This document shows positions 48,574 through 59,639 of a stretch of 64,000 nucleotides of DNA, one piece after another (within the stretch, counting starts at the first letter, position 1; the number at the start of each line of letters is the position of its first letter). The position numbers were made by a program, and so were the translations under genes. Below the pieces are notes generated by a model. That model searched no databases. It saw only the letters and a list, made by a program, of their open reading frames with translations, and was not told where the DNA came from. Source of the stretch: Petunia secreta (Eukaryota > Streptophyta > Magnoliopsida > Solanales > Solanaceae); NCBI GenBank assembly GCA_029990175.1, contig JARKIP010000023.1, forward strand, positions 25,067,501-25,131,500, given 5' to 3'.

Positions 48574-49961
48574 TGACGAGGCCAAAGTGTATAGGAATTA
48601 ATGCTCGTGCTAAGTGAAATAATAATATAGTTTAAGATATCGTCCCACAGAGATCGGGTGAATCTATGCTACAGACTTGTAATATTTCCACTACTATTTG
48701 AGAGAATCAAATTGATGAAATGTGGGTTTTTTTTAAAAATTTTAATTAACTTTAACTAAAACAAAGAACTCTCAGAAGATTTCAAATTTAAAAAGAGTTG
48801 GGAGTTGTTAAATTCACTTGGTAATATATAATATAATTTCAGTTTCGATATGTATTTCTCTAAAGAAAAATTGCTTATTGCTAATACAATTTTATTTTGC
48901 TCACTCAGAAATAATAATTAAAGACACTCCGTGAGGTTATGTATATTAATTAATTTATGACATTGTGACTGTTAAACTGAAATAATATCCTTGCATGAAT
49001 TGTGATAAAAGGTAGCAAAAACTTCGTGAGAATATTTTCACTAAAACCAACAATCTTGCTTTCAATAATTCCTCCGTGAGAATTAAAACTGAGGGAAACA
49101 AGATTATTGACTTGGAATGATAGGTTACTATAGGTTCCATTCTCACTCTACTATTTTATTCATCAGTCATCATATATTAATTTTGCTCCATGAGAATTAC
49201 AAAATTAATATACAATAGTCTAAAAATAGATAGATCTGAAAATTAAGAGAAACATAACTATCACTCTAGCACAGTGAGAAAATGCAGATATAAAGTTTCA
49301 GACCAAGCATGTACTAAAACTGAGGTAGATATTATAAATATACCAAGTTTCATCAACTATCCCAACAGAAGGAAATTACTCCATTATGGAGTGATAAAAG
49401 CTAAAAAGGAATTTAGAAGACTTTGAAATATTTCTACTACAAAAGAGAGAAAACAAGAACAAGAGAATTCTTGTCTTTGGCTGATCAAAGGTTGTTCTTA
49501 TCAATACAACTTTGCTCCTATTTATAGAAAAATGTTTAGGCAAAATTAGTGTTGCAACATCAAGTCAGAACATGAGTTTGTGTTGCAACCATCGTCGTGA
49601 CATGAATTGGTGTTGCGACTTCACTTCATAACATGAGTTGATGTTATCGTTTTAATAGTTACCATACGACATGAATTGGTGTTGCGACTTTACTTCATAA
49701 CATGAGTTGATGTTTCCATTTCAACAATTACCGTCGCGACTTCAATTCGCAACATGAATTAATATCATTTCTTCTTTCCTTTATGCATCACTCATTTTTA
49801 TTCTTTTTTCTTATGTTTTTGCTTGTAGTCTTCATTCCTCAATTGAACTTTCACCGCAAAACTTGTTAGAAAATATAATAAAATATAATATATTTATTTA
49901 TTAGAATATTTAAAATATTTAAATTTATATAAAAAAATACATGAATAATTTATATTCATCA
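48574..49961 (-). repeat. Element A 5' LTR
   Basis: LTR of 1,388 bp, paired with 21157-22572. In its U3 repeat the last unit has lost 18 bases (ATGAATTGGTGTCACGAC of the other copy) between two GCGAC/GAC steps, so the two LTRs differ in repeat content. It is flanked on the right by TSD GTTAT. Confidence 0.92.
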
Positions 49962-50725
49962 GTTATCACCTCAGACGAATTAGGAAAAAAATGGTGAAAA
50001 CCAATGACGCCTCAGGTCACGAAAATTTCTAAGCACTCGGCTCAGCCGAAGGAAATCCTATTCACCCAAGGAGAACGATAATAGAAAGAGCTAACTCGAT
50101 TCAGGTTTCACATATTATACTAGGCAGGATTAAATTAACGCTCTCAAGAATCAAGCATGCTAGGGATGATTGCTCGTTAACAAAACCTAGCCGGACCTCA
50201 TACGCAACTGCGTCGGCCGTCGGCTCGACGTCTTTCAAAACTACACAAGTGAATGCACCTACCAGAAGTTGGTCGTCTTATATATGGATAAGATGCGTCG
50301 AGATCAATCCTAGTCGTCTCACGCCAACAATGCATAAATGAAGCAACTATCAATTTAATACAAAGACATGGAATGTTGGCTGGACTCCGGTCCAAACGCC
50401 TTACGTCACTAAAGACCCACAAATGAGTAGCAAATTACGTAATCAAGCCCACTCTCGGGGAAAAAAATTTGTTTCACATAATCTGATAAGAGTAGAAATA
50501 GAGATTTCATATATCATCACAATAAAAGGTTACCAGGTAGTAAAACTGTAATGACGATTGGGTGGTTCAACTCAAAAGGCCGATTAAAATGTACATCCAC
50601 GCTGACGTATCTGATGCAAGGAGACATCATTCAATTGAAAGGCAAAGCACGAATTTCGATTAGAAGAAGGGGAAACAACACTTTCCTAAATGCCTCCATA
50701 GCTTCCCGTTTATAAGTATGGTGCA
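49962..50725 (-). mobile_element. Element D internal sequence, piece 3
   Basis: D sequence between A and C. Near 50680-50705 (minus) GGCATTTAGGAAAGTG matches the leader text of B2 near 40440, supporting kinship of D and B. No coding signal. The last five bases GTGCA (50721-50725) are the target duplication of C. Confidence 0.6.
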
Positions 50726-51954
50726 TGTCGCTCCAAACGCACACGCAAGTATACGCGGTCGATCAAGTAATAAAGTGATAAGGAAAGTATCGTTCCCACG
50801 AGGACTATTGATTAACTACTAACTAAATCAGACAATTCCTAATTATCTAAACAAGAGGGATTCAATAGTTGAGAATTTATCTAACTAAAATTAACTAATT
50901 AACTAAGCAAATAACTAACACGTAAAACGCGATTTTGGATTCAAGAAGGGATAGTAGCCTAGGGTCATGGGATATCTGCCAATCCTGTTGAATTCTTCAG
51001 TTAATCTGACTAAATCAATTTACCTGGGTTACTAATCACAGGGTTAATATTACTCACAGGACTCTTTCGATACCCTACTCGCCTATTCAAGCTAACCCAA
51101 CGCCTATATGTCTATGGAGTCAGTATTAACAAGAATGCATTTATTTTTCCTGTATAGTGACTAAGCGTGACTGTTAGGTATATTCCTATCCTAACCGCGA
51201 AACCATTCCCTGATGCCCAGATTCAGGAACACGCTCTATTCAATCCTATTGCAACCTGTGGTTCCCACTTTCGAGTTCAACCCTAGATTCATAAATAATA
51301 TTCAATTGGTGATCAAGCAATCAAATAATTAGGCTCAGGATAAGAATAAATAATCCAATTCAATAAACCAATAAAATCAAAGTAACTTATGAATATCAAC
51401 ATTCATGGAGAATCCCACAACTTTAAACTAACAAACTAAATTAAAGAAAAGAGAAGAAAACTCAACGTAGATGTTGAGCTCCAACCCATCTTTAGCGTCT
51501 CTATGCCTCCCCCAAGGGTTCTTGCCTCCAAAAGTACGTAATAATCCCTAAAAATATTTACAAGGGTTTTTTATATCAAAACACGCTAGTGCTACATGTT
51601 TTAGCTAGTCCTGGCAGCTCTGGGACTATTTTACGGTCCATATACTGGAGCATGCCAAGCATCCGCGGCTGTATGCGCTCCTTTTCTCAATTTCTTCAAT
51701 ATTTGCACTCTTCCCAGTCCATATAGCCTAGCATGCCAAGCATCCATGGCTGTACCCATCGCTTCTTCCTTGTTCTTATATGAATCAAGCTCCAATTTGC
51801 TCCAATTCTTCAGAGATTATACCTAAATCAACACAAACACATTAGATCAATGTAATATCACTAATTAAGCAATGTTGGGGCACAATTAACAGCAAAGTCA
51901 AGTAAAAGTGAATATTAATTAACGTTGAAAATACAAGAAATATGCCCAACATCA
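50726..51954 (-). repeat. Element C 3' LTR
   Basis: TGATGTTGGGCATA at 51954 to GGAGCGACA at 50726 on the minus strand. The motif TATCGTTCCCAC (50788 onward) lies 62 bp from the LTR 3' end, matching the position of TATCGTCCCAC in element A's LTR. Confidence 0.93.
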
Positions 51955-51992
51955 ACACCCCACACTTAAACTATTGCTCGTCCTCGAGCAAT
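51955..51992 (-). other. Element C polypurine tract and perfect hairpin
   Basis: Minus strand AAGTGTGGGGTGT abuts the LTR. Just upstream, 51973-51992 reads ATTGCTCG-AGGA-CGAGCAAT, a perfect 8-bp stem with the same AGGA loop as B1 but a different stem sequence. Confidence 0.88.
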
Positions 51993-53735
51993 CACAATAA
52001 TACTCATACTTCAAATGACTCAAGACACAACCCCAATTTCATTCTCAAAAGAGCAACTCAACAATTAAGAACAACTATACTTGTGACCATGGTTGATGCC
52101 AACAATTAAACCTTCTCACATGCATCTGTCACGCACATCCTCATGTTCACAATGCCAAAACCATCTAAACATTTAAAAAACAATCAAACAACCAAATTGT
52201 AACATCCTAACCTCAATAACTGACTCTGTGCAATCAAGTTTCTCAAGCCCGCTCACTTACCTCAACGGAGAGTCTAATAAAATCACCTATCCTTCATGAA
52301 TCAAGTGCCCTCACAACAAATTAGAAGAAGTAGTCCAGTACTCACAAGATATTGTAATGAATTTTAGGACTTTACAGATCGAAATAATTCACTCAACTCT
52401 CAGAAAGAAATTCACATGCCACACAAGAAGTAACTATAGGCTTGCCCTTTGTGTAAATCTCCACTAATGTAAGCCCGCTCAGTCTTAAATCAAATAGGAC
52501 TTATTAAATGTTGTAATGAAGGCTGCGGGACAGGTAGGATAGATATGGATAAAGTGACTAAACCTCCCTAAGCACTTACAGAACATCAATTTTAGCACAC
52601 TTCCTCTCAAAAACTCATCCTTTTTCAATTTCAAGCGACGCCCAATCTTCCCCTTTTTATTTACGCCGTTGTATATTTTTCAGCTCACAAAAGGTGCTCT
52701 TTTCATTTTTTTTTTCAACTTCCACAATTGTTTTTTCTACTTGATAGTTGGCCATGCCATCAAATAATTTTCTTTTTTCTTTCACTTTTTTTTTCCTCTC
52801 TTTTTTTTTTTCACAAACACTTCTTTTACTTTCTAATTGGGACCAATCCACAAACCAACCAACCTTTCTCTCCAACTTTAGCTATTCCAGCTCATTATAT
52901 ATGTAAGTGCTCAAGGAGCTAGGGTATTCAAAAGATAGGAAATTCAAATCAAAAGAGGTCAAGACTTGTAATATGGCTATCAATAAATAGGATAAAGGCT
53001 CAACGGGGTTGACTAGGGTCAATCAAGTATAGGGTAAGCTAAAAAAAACAATCTCAAACGGGTCAAGGAAGGCCTATAATCATTTTTCAAATTGAGCAAA
53101 ACCTAGGATTTCGCTTCAACCACACTCCGGGCAAGTTCTAGACTCAAGTGACAAGCATGGAACGAAACAAATACCTCACTCACACAGTGGCACATGACTC
53201 ACTCAAGATGGCTCAATTCGGACTCTCAAACCAAAGCAGTTAACGGACTTGAAGAATAAAGCGTAAAACACTTAGCACACAAGAGTCAAGAAACCGAGCT
53301 TAGGCGTCACAAACAAGGTTATTCATTTTTCTTGGAACAATTTATTTCAAAAATCATAAGGAAGGCATTTCAATCCACGTGCTCAGGTCTAAATATGTTA
53401 GTATCAACCAAGTCACAAGGCACGTAGACTCCAAACCAAGTTTTTCTTTCCTTTCTACTACTACAACGACTCAATGCTAGCTAAAAAAATAAAAAGTACC
53501 CGGTTCAAGTGTACATCCCATGGAAAAGAACCGTTGCCTAAAGAAAAACCACGGAGGATTATTATCTACTCTAACTATGATAAAATAAACTAAGAAAAGA
53601 CTAACTATTTCTGGATTTTCTTATTTTCTATTTTTTTTTAATGTTTTTGAATAATTATAACTAAATTAGAAAGCAAGAAATAAATAAAACAATGTCGATT
53701 GACAAAAATAAAAATAGTAATAAGCAAAATATAGG

Positions 53736-53754
53736 AAACCCCCACCCCACACTT
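53736..53754 (-). other. Element C internal polypurine tract-like motif
   Basis: Minus strand AAGTGTGGGGTGGGGGTTT repeats the core of the true PPT (AAGTGTGGGGTGT) 1.8 kb upstream of the 3' LTR. Element A has a similar internal tract at 23694-23710 with related flanks. Confidence 0.55.
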
Positions 53755-55122
53755 AAAATTGTGCAATGTCCTCAATGCACTCTACAATATAAACAAGGGG
53801 TGGTAAACGAGGTACTCAGACTTCCCTCACTATCGCGCACATTGCTTTTCATGCCAAAATACTCATTCCAACAAACTAGTGCGCGCAAACGGGGTGCTAG
53901 CACCCCACACTATCTCATACTACATTAATAGAACATGGATGATCAGTTAATAATGCTAAATAGTAAGAGATGATTCAACTAAGCATAGCAGGCAGCCCCT
54001 AGTGTCGACAATGCACAACTTAGGCTCGTCGTGTGTGTTCGACGTGCCAAGTGTGTTAGCGCCTGAGCGAACTAATATAAGTGCTGCCCAGACAATTCTA
54101 CACCCCCCATTTATGTGTAAAACAGTCCCCGTTTAAGATTCGACTACTCAGACTTTGTCGAACCCATCAAAATTTCAGTTACACATTTCAGCGAACACAT
54201 TGTGTGCGCTAATCTGGACAACCTGTGGCAAGCATATATGGTTCGAATTCAACACTCCCAACTCCTGGGAATTACTTATTCATGATCACAGTGCATCACC
54301 GCACTCCTCACAGCAGATACCAATCAAAAAAAATTTGAATTCACATCACTTTTCACCCAAAAAAACTTGAAGTTTCATCTAAAATGAAGGGAAACATTGG
54401 TGGGGAAAAACTGAATGCATCATCATGTAATAACAGTAAGGGAGAATGGGGAAGGCACGGAGGGAAGAGACGAATTCGAGAGAGACAGATCGTACCTGGG
54501 ATTTTGAGGAAGAATTCAGCTGCTATGTGTTTTTGTTCTCTGCTTTTTTTTTTCCGCTCTGTTTTACGTTTCCTGTTCTTTTTGTGCTGTTTTTGTGTTT
54601 GTGTGTTGTGTATTGTGTGTAACAGCCCTTAAGGAGTATATAACAAAGACTTACCTTATCCAAACAGTATGTCGCGCTTTCCCCTCTCAACACTGCCTCT
54701 GTTCTATATTTTTTTTTCAAAAATCTGCTGCGCATACAGTCTCAGGCGCGACGCGAGCTGCCCTGTGCGGAGAAAAAATTTGGAAACAGTGTGCTGCGTT
54801 TTCGCTGTGCAACACAGCCTCTGTTCTGGATTTGTTCCCTAAAATTTTTTTTGCTGCAAACAGGCTAGCATGCGACGCATGCAGCCCTGTTTTGGCCTCA
54901 GTTCAGTTTCTCTTGCTACTTTGTTGTCCAGGACCGGCCAATTTCATATTTCTTTCACTGTTCCAACTGTTTTTCAGCCTCGGGAACCTGGAAAAACATT
55001 ACGCAAAGACATTAATCTCACCAAGTTTCCATTCTTTTTGTTCTTTTCGTTTTTTCCTTTTTTTTTATTTTTTTTTTTTCAAAATAAAAACACGAATTAA
55101 CTAACTATAGAAAACGATAAAA

Positions 55123-55140
55123 CATGGGTTGCCTCCCATG
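55123..55140. other. Hairpin CATGGG-TTGCCT-CCCATG downstream of element C ORF
   Basis: A 6-bp perfect stem about 40 bp past the ORF stop. On the element strand the block reads GCGCTTCATGGGAGGCAACC, a sequence that I recall following the coding region in other plant Athila/Tat-type elements. Confidence 0.6.
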
Positions 55141-55180
55141 AAGCGCTTGATTTAACGTCGCGGCACGACGTGTACAAACT

Positions 55181-56224
55181 TCACTTTTTCCTCCACCTCG
55201 AAGATATGAATCGAATTCCCAAATTGCATTCAAGCCTACCGCTATGTGCTTGGGGCGGTATCACAAACCCAAAGAAACCAAGAATTAAACGTCGCATTTT
55301 GCACCTCTTGGCTTTTAAATGAGGAATATCATTTTGTCTCCTCGGCATCACAAACTTTAGAACATAGACGCCTTGTTCCTCCTCCCGTGACTCTTCTATT
55401 AGCTCGGAAGGCTCGATTTTCATGTCGCCATCCAAACACAATGTCGAGAAGTGCATAGAATGAGGTCCAATGCGCTTCAACTCTAAAATCGCCTCATTAT
55501 TGACATCCTCATCTTTGCACGCACTAGAGTCTTCAAAAATTATATTTTTCAATTTTCCACTTGACTCTAGTGCCAATTTTTCAACTTTGGCATCATCAAC
55601 TACTACTAGGTCGAATGGTTGGAACTCCACACTTAGCTTCTCAAATTGGCTCTTGAATTCCTCTTCAACTTCATCCACCTCAAATATACTATCCACAATA
55701 ATTGGTTGTTGAGACTTAGACGCCTCAATCTTTTCAGTCAAATTAGCCTCACAGTCGTGAATAGCCTTGCCAAATCGGTCAATCTCTTGTTTGAGCACAC
55801 TTTTCCATTCAATAGAGCACATAGCTGCACTTGTAATATCATCAAGAAGACCCCCAAATGCATCTAACCGTTGAGATTGTTCCATTAGCCAAGTTTCGCT
55901 TACGATCTCCACTTCTTCGGAATTTTTCTCTTGTTGTGATGCATCCTGCACTTTGTTGCTCATATCAAACTCACAAGCAAGGTTAGTATTATCATAAATA
56001 TTACTTGGGGAAGCAGTATGACACTTAGGACAATCATTCCACAAACCACCACACAATTGACAACAGTTCGGATCAAAGGTTGTAGAAGAACTACTAGATA
56101 AATAGTTTTGTAAGATATCAAGATGACGGCAATCTTCCCACAAGTGACGTCCATTACAAATTATACAAGGAGCACATAAATACGAGCAACCAACCTTCGA
56201 CCAATTTTCATTAAAAGATGCCAT
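55181..56224 (-). CDS. Element C zinc-knuckle protein, function unknown
   Basis: An intact 347-residue ORF from ATG at 56224, the first ATG about 80 bp downstream of the PBS. I do not recognise a named family. The N-terminus is Cys-rich: C20-x2-C23-x3-H27-x4-C32 in CIICNGRHLWEDC, then a related CX2C...C-x2-CH cluster at 55-69 (CQLCGGLWNDCPKCH). The first has the same spacing as the Gag knuckle of element A. Residues about 90-240 are acidic and probably helical (EEVEIVSETW, FEVDEVEEEFKSQFEKL). The C-terminus is basic (FVMPRRQND...KAKRCKMRRL, ending WRKK). No capsid-like Gag domain, protease or polymerase motif is visible. Intactness beside young LTRs suggests recent constraint or simply recent insertion. 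It might bind element RNA; this is inference. Confidence 0.7.
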   Translation of the reverse strand: MASFNENWSKVGCSYLCAPCIICNGRHLWEDCRHLDILQNYLSSSSSTTFDPNCCQLCGGLWNDCPKCHTASPSNIYDNTNLACEFDMSNKVQDASQQEKNSEEVEIVSETWLMEQSQRLDAFGGLLDDITSAAMCSIEWKSVLKQEIDRFGKAIHDCEANLTEKIEASKSQQPIIVDSIFEVDEVEEEFKSQFEKLSVEFQPFDLVVVDDAKVEKLALESSGKLKNIIFEDSSACKDEDVNNEAILELKRIGPHSMHFSTLCLDGDMKIEPSELIEESREEEQGVYVLKFVMPRRQNDIPHLKAKRCKMRRLILGFFGFVIPPQAHSGRLECNLGIRFISSRWRKK

Positions 56225-56305
56225 GTTAACAAGTAATAAACTAAACTAAACTAAAAACTTGAATAGACAAAAGTAAAGCTAATCTAGAAAATACCTAACA
56301 CTAAG

Positions 56306-56323
56306 TCCCCGGCAACGGCGCCA
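56306..56323 (-). other. Element C primer binding site (tRNA-Asp type)
   Basis: Minus strand TGGCGCCGTTGCCGGGGA, six bases after the 5' LTR end, complementary to the 3' end of tRNA-Asp as in Athila elements. Confidence 0.9.
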
Positions 56324-56329
56324 AAAACT

Positions 56330-57556
56330 TGTCGCTCCAAACGCACACGCAAGTATACGCGGTCGATCAAGTAATAAAGTGATAAGGAAAGTATCGTTCC
56401 CACGAGGACTATTGATTAACTACTAACTAAATCAGACAATTCCTAATTATCTAAACAAGAAGGATTCAATAGTTGAGAATTTATCTAACTAAAATTAACT
56501 AATTAACTAAGCAAATAACTAACACGTAAAACGCGATTTTGGATTCAAGAAGGGATAGTAGCCTAGGGTCATGGGATATCTGCCAATCCTGTTTAATTCT
56601 TCAGTTAATCTGACTAAATCAATTTACCTGGGTTACTAATCACAGGGTTAATATTACTCACAGGACTCTTTCGATACCCTGCTCGCCTATTCAAGCTAAC
56701 CCAACGCCTACATGTCTATGGAGTCAGTATTAACAAGAATGCATTTATTTTTCCTGTATAGTGACTAAGCGTGATTGTTAGGTATATTCCTATCCTAACC
56801 GCGAAACCATTCCCTGATGCCCAGATTCAGGAACACGCTCTATTCAATCCTATTGAAACCTGTGGTTCCCACTTTCGAGTTCAACCCTAGATTCATAAAT
56901 AGTATTCAATTGGTGATCAAGCAATCAAATAATTAGGCTCAGGATATGAATAAATAACCCAATTCAATAAACCAATAAAATCAAAGTAACTTATGAATAT
57001 CAACATTCATGGAGAATCCCACAACTTTAAACTAACAAACTAAATTAAAGAAAAGAGAAGAAAACTCAACGTAGATGTTGAGCTCCAACCCATCTTTAGC
57101 GTCTCTATGCCTCCCCCAAGGGTTCTTGCCTCCAAAAGTACGTAATAATCCCTAAAAATATTTACAAGGGTTTTTTATATCAAAACACGCTAGTGCCACA
57201 TGTTTTAGCTAGTCCTGGCAGCTCTGGACTATTTTACGGTCCATACACCGGAGCATGCCAAGCATCCGTGGCTGTATGCGCTCCTTTTCTCAATTTCTTC
57301 AATATTTGCACTCTTCCCAGTCCATACAGCCTAGCATGCCAAGCATCTATGGCTGTACCCATCGCTTCTTCCTTGTTCTTATATGAATCAAGCTCCAATT
57401 TGCTCCAATTCTTCAGAGATTATACCTAAATCAACACAAACACATTAGATCAATGTAATATCACTAATTAAGCAATGTTGGGCACAATTAACAGCAAAGT
57501 CAAGTAAAAGTGAATATTAATTAACGTTGAAAATACAAGAAATATGCCCAACATCA
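56330..57556 (-). repeat. Element C 5' LTR
   Basis: LTR of 1,227 bp, nearly identical to 50726-51954. It begins TGATGTTGGGCATA at 57556 on the minus strand and is followed by TSD GTGCA. Confidence 0.93.
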
Positions 57557-57641
57557 GTGCACAACATACCTATAAACAAGACTCTATTAAGACACTGCTC
57601 CATGACTTATTAGGACACTAGACCTTGGCTCTGATACCAAT
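57557..57641 (-). other. Element D internal piece 4 with tRNA-iMet-type PBS
   Basis: The short remnant of D between C and D's 5' LTR. Minus strand ATTGGTATCAGAGCCAA at 57625-57641 directly follows the LTR end and is the initiator-Met PBS. Confidence 0.88.
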
Positions 57642-58259
57642 TGTCACGATCCAAAATCCTGGATAGTCGTGAGGGCACCCGAACTTACCCCGTCGGGTGA
57701 ACCCACTCGCTAAATTAATAATTACTTACAGTAATACCGATGATAAAATATAATAAATTTCAATGATGTGGCTTTAACAACAAAATGCGCAGAATATCCC
57801 TAAATACAAGAAGTCTAGTCCTCTATCATAAGTCATGAATCCTCTATCATAAGTCATGAACATCTATAAGATAAATTTATGAATGAAATATTCCGAATGT
57901 TTGAGACAAGTGAAATGAATAAAATAATTGAAAGGTGCACCACCACGGAGCAAGGACCGCTGGCTCACCGGTGATATGTAGGGAAATCTTCAAAATCTAG
58001 CCACGGGCCTCACTGGTACTCGGAACCGTATTTGCCCGAACAAATAATAAGAAAACAACCAGAAAACAATGTAAGTGGAAAGTACTTAGTAGGTAGGTAG
58101 ACTAGTTCCTCTGAAAGATAGTACCAGTCTAAGCAATTACTTAAGAGAATAGAGAAGGGAGAAAAGAAATATATTATAAATCATTATTCCAATAATTCAT
58201 CAAGTCCCGTAAAATATCAACTAATCTCAATCAAAAAAACCAACAATTAATCTCAACTC

Positions 58260-58455
58260 TTAGCATAACATAGTGTCTGGGTCAACTCCAAAATAGATCG
58301 AATGTTTGATAGTAGACCGACTCCGAGACTATCAATATGGACTAACTCCAAAATAAATAGTAGCTTTGATAGTGGACCAACTCCGAAACTATCAATATGG
58401 ACCAACTCCGAAATAAATAGTGGACCAACTCCGTAAGAGAATATTGGACCAGCTC
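58260..58455. repeat. Short tandem repeat in element D LTR
   Basis: Units of about 60 bp built on GACCAACTCCGAAACTATCA, two good copies plus partial copies containing only the CCAACTCCG half. Confidence 0.7.
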
Positions 58456-59639
58456 CGAACTAACAAACTAATTATAAATTTCAAGACTACAAATCCATAA
58501 GCCAATATAAGACTTAAGACATAATAACATACGCTCGTAATAAATAATCGGGTCATAAAGAATTTGGTCAAACCTCTAATCTGGCTTGTGTGTCCACACA
58601 TCCGACCATATAATCAAACATGGATATAACTTGCAACGCGTTAAACAAAAAGATAATAACAACCAGGAGTAGATATGTGCTTAACGATCAAGGAAAACAA
58701 CACTACATAATACAAATATAAATTTAAACACAACAAAAAGGTGTAGTTGATCACACCTAGGGAAATGCTCATACGAGGAGCGTATGCACAATATCCCGCG
58801 TGGACAAATTCTACCAAAAAAAGGGATAGAACCACCTACCTCGAGGTCCGATGTGCACTGGCTATTCAACAATCGCCATTCCTCGCTAAATTTCCTCCAG
58901 ACGGTCCGCTCTATGCATAATAATGCACAATACAATCAATACCAAAGCTATCGGCTAAACATCCAAACCTTATAAGGGTTAAGAAGTCAACCTAATGCCA
59001 ATCCCGAGCCCACATGGTCAAACCTCGAATTCGAACTCATAATCATGATACCTATAAGCCCACAAGTCTAAATATACATTCAATGTCCTATTTTAGTATA
59101 ATTTAAACCTCCAATAGCTAATTAATGTTATAGGATTTAAGCTTAATATTCTCAAATTCATTCATAAAAACGCATATTGCTAGACTAGGTTATCATAGTA
59201 ACTCAATATCCAAACTAATAACTCAATATTCTAAAGCCAGGATAAAAATATAAAACCATAGACTTAAGGCATTAATGCCTCCATGACCAATAACGAACCA
59301 AGTCTATATAAGACGAAATAGAGCACAAATGAGCAGAACGAACCAAGGCAGCAAATGCCAATTGAAATTCATTCTGCTAGCACCCATCATTAGTTTATGA
59401 TAAATTTTTCTTCAATCATTAGCATCATCATAAACATCCACTATATTCTATTTATAGCAATGGCCAAAACACAAATTACATATTAAATCCACTTTACTAT
59501 CTACTAAACTAAGGCACCAGAAGAATAAAAGAAAATCACCATACCTGGTGCCTGAACCGATACTAAGTGCTCCAACGCTATGAACTATTGGTGCCGCCGG
59601 TTAAACTAAGCTCTCTCATCTTTCCTAAAAAATATATAT

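Larger units (their letters stand above)
21157..49961 (-). mobile_element. Element A: Athila-like Ty3/gypsy retrotransposon, interrupted
   Basis: LTRs at 21157-22572 and 48574-49961 are flanked by a perfect 5-bp duplication GTTAT (21152-21156 and 49962-49966). Removing B1 and B2 with one TSD copy each leaves about 10.46 kb, a normal size for Athila elements. On the minus strand the order is LTR, PBS of the tRNA-Asp type, Gag with zinc knuckle, protease (LFDSGAS), RT (FMDDF), RNase H, integrase, about 1.9 kb without a gene, PPT, LTR. This is Ty3/gypsy domain order. RT text such as FLDGYSGYNQIPIAPEDQDK and the PBS place it in the Athila group. It is inactive, with stop codons, frameshifts, a MITE in integrase and two 9-kb retrotransposons inside. 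Confidence 0.9.
51993..55180 (-). mobile_element. Element C non-coding interior
   Basis: About 3.2 kb between the ORF and PPT, with T-rich runs on the plus strand (52690-52815, 55030-55080). It contains a second PPT-like tract (53736-53754) and a small hairpin (55123-55140). Plus-strand frames at 54384-55104 are antisense low-complexity text without a domain. Confidence 0.7.
50726..57556 (-). mobile_element. Element C: young non-autonomous Athila-like LTR element
   Basis: LTRs at 50726-51954 (1,229 bp) and 56330-57556 (1,227 bp) are flanked by a perfect TSD GTGCA (50721-50725 and 57557-57561). By eye the LTRs differ at about 15 substitutions and two single-base indels, near 98.8% identity, so it is the youngest insertion here. 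PBS TGGCGCCGTTGCCGGGGA (tRNA-Asp type) and PPT are intact. The 4,375-bp interior holds one ORF (55181-56224) and no protease, RT, RNase H or integrase. It must have been mobilised in trans, plausibly by an Athila-type element given the shared PBS, LTR-end and knuckle features. Confidence 0.92.

Noticed and set aside
54595..55104. 169-codon plus-strand frame, the longest on that strand nearby
   Set aside because: Phe/Leu-rich product of T-rich text inside element C, antisense to the element, no domain or context.
57625..57641. tRNA-like fragment (TGGTATCAGAGCC)
   Set aside because: It is only the primer binding site next to an LTR, not a tRNA gene; the same applies to 33299-33315 and 40332-40347.
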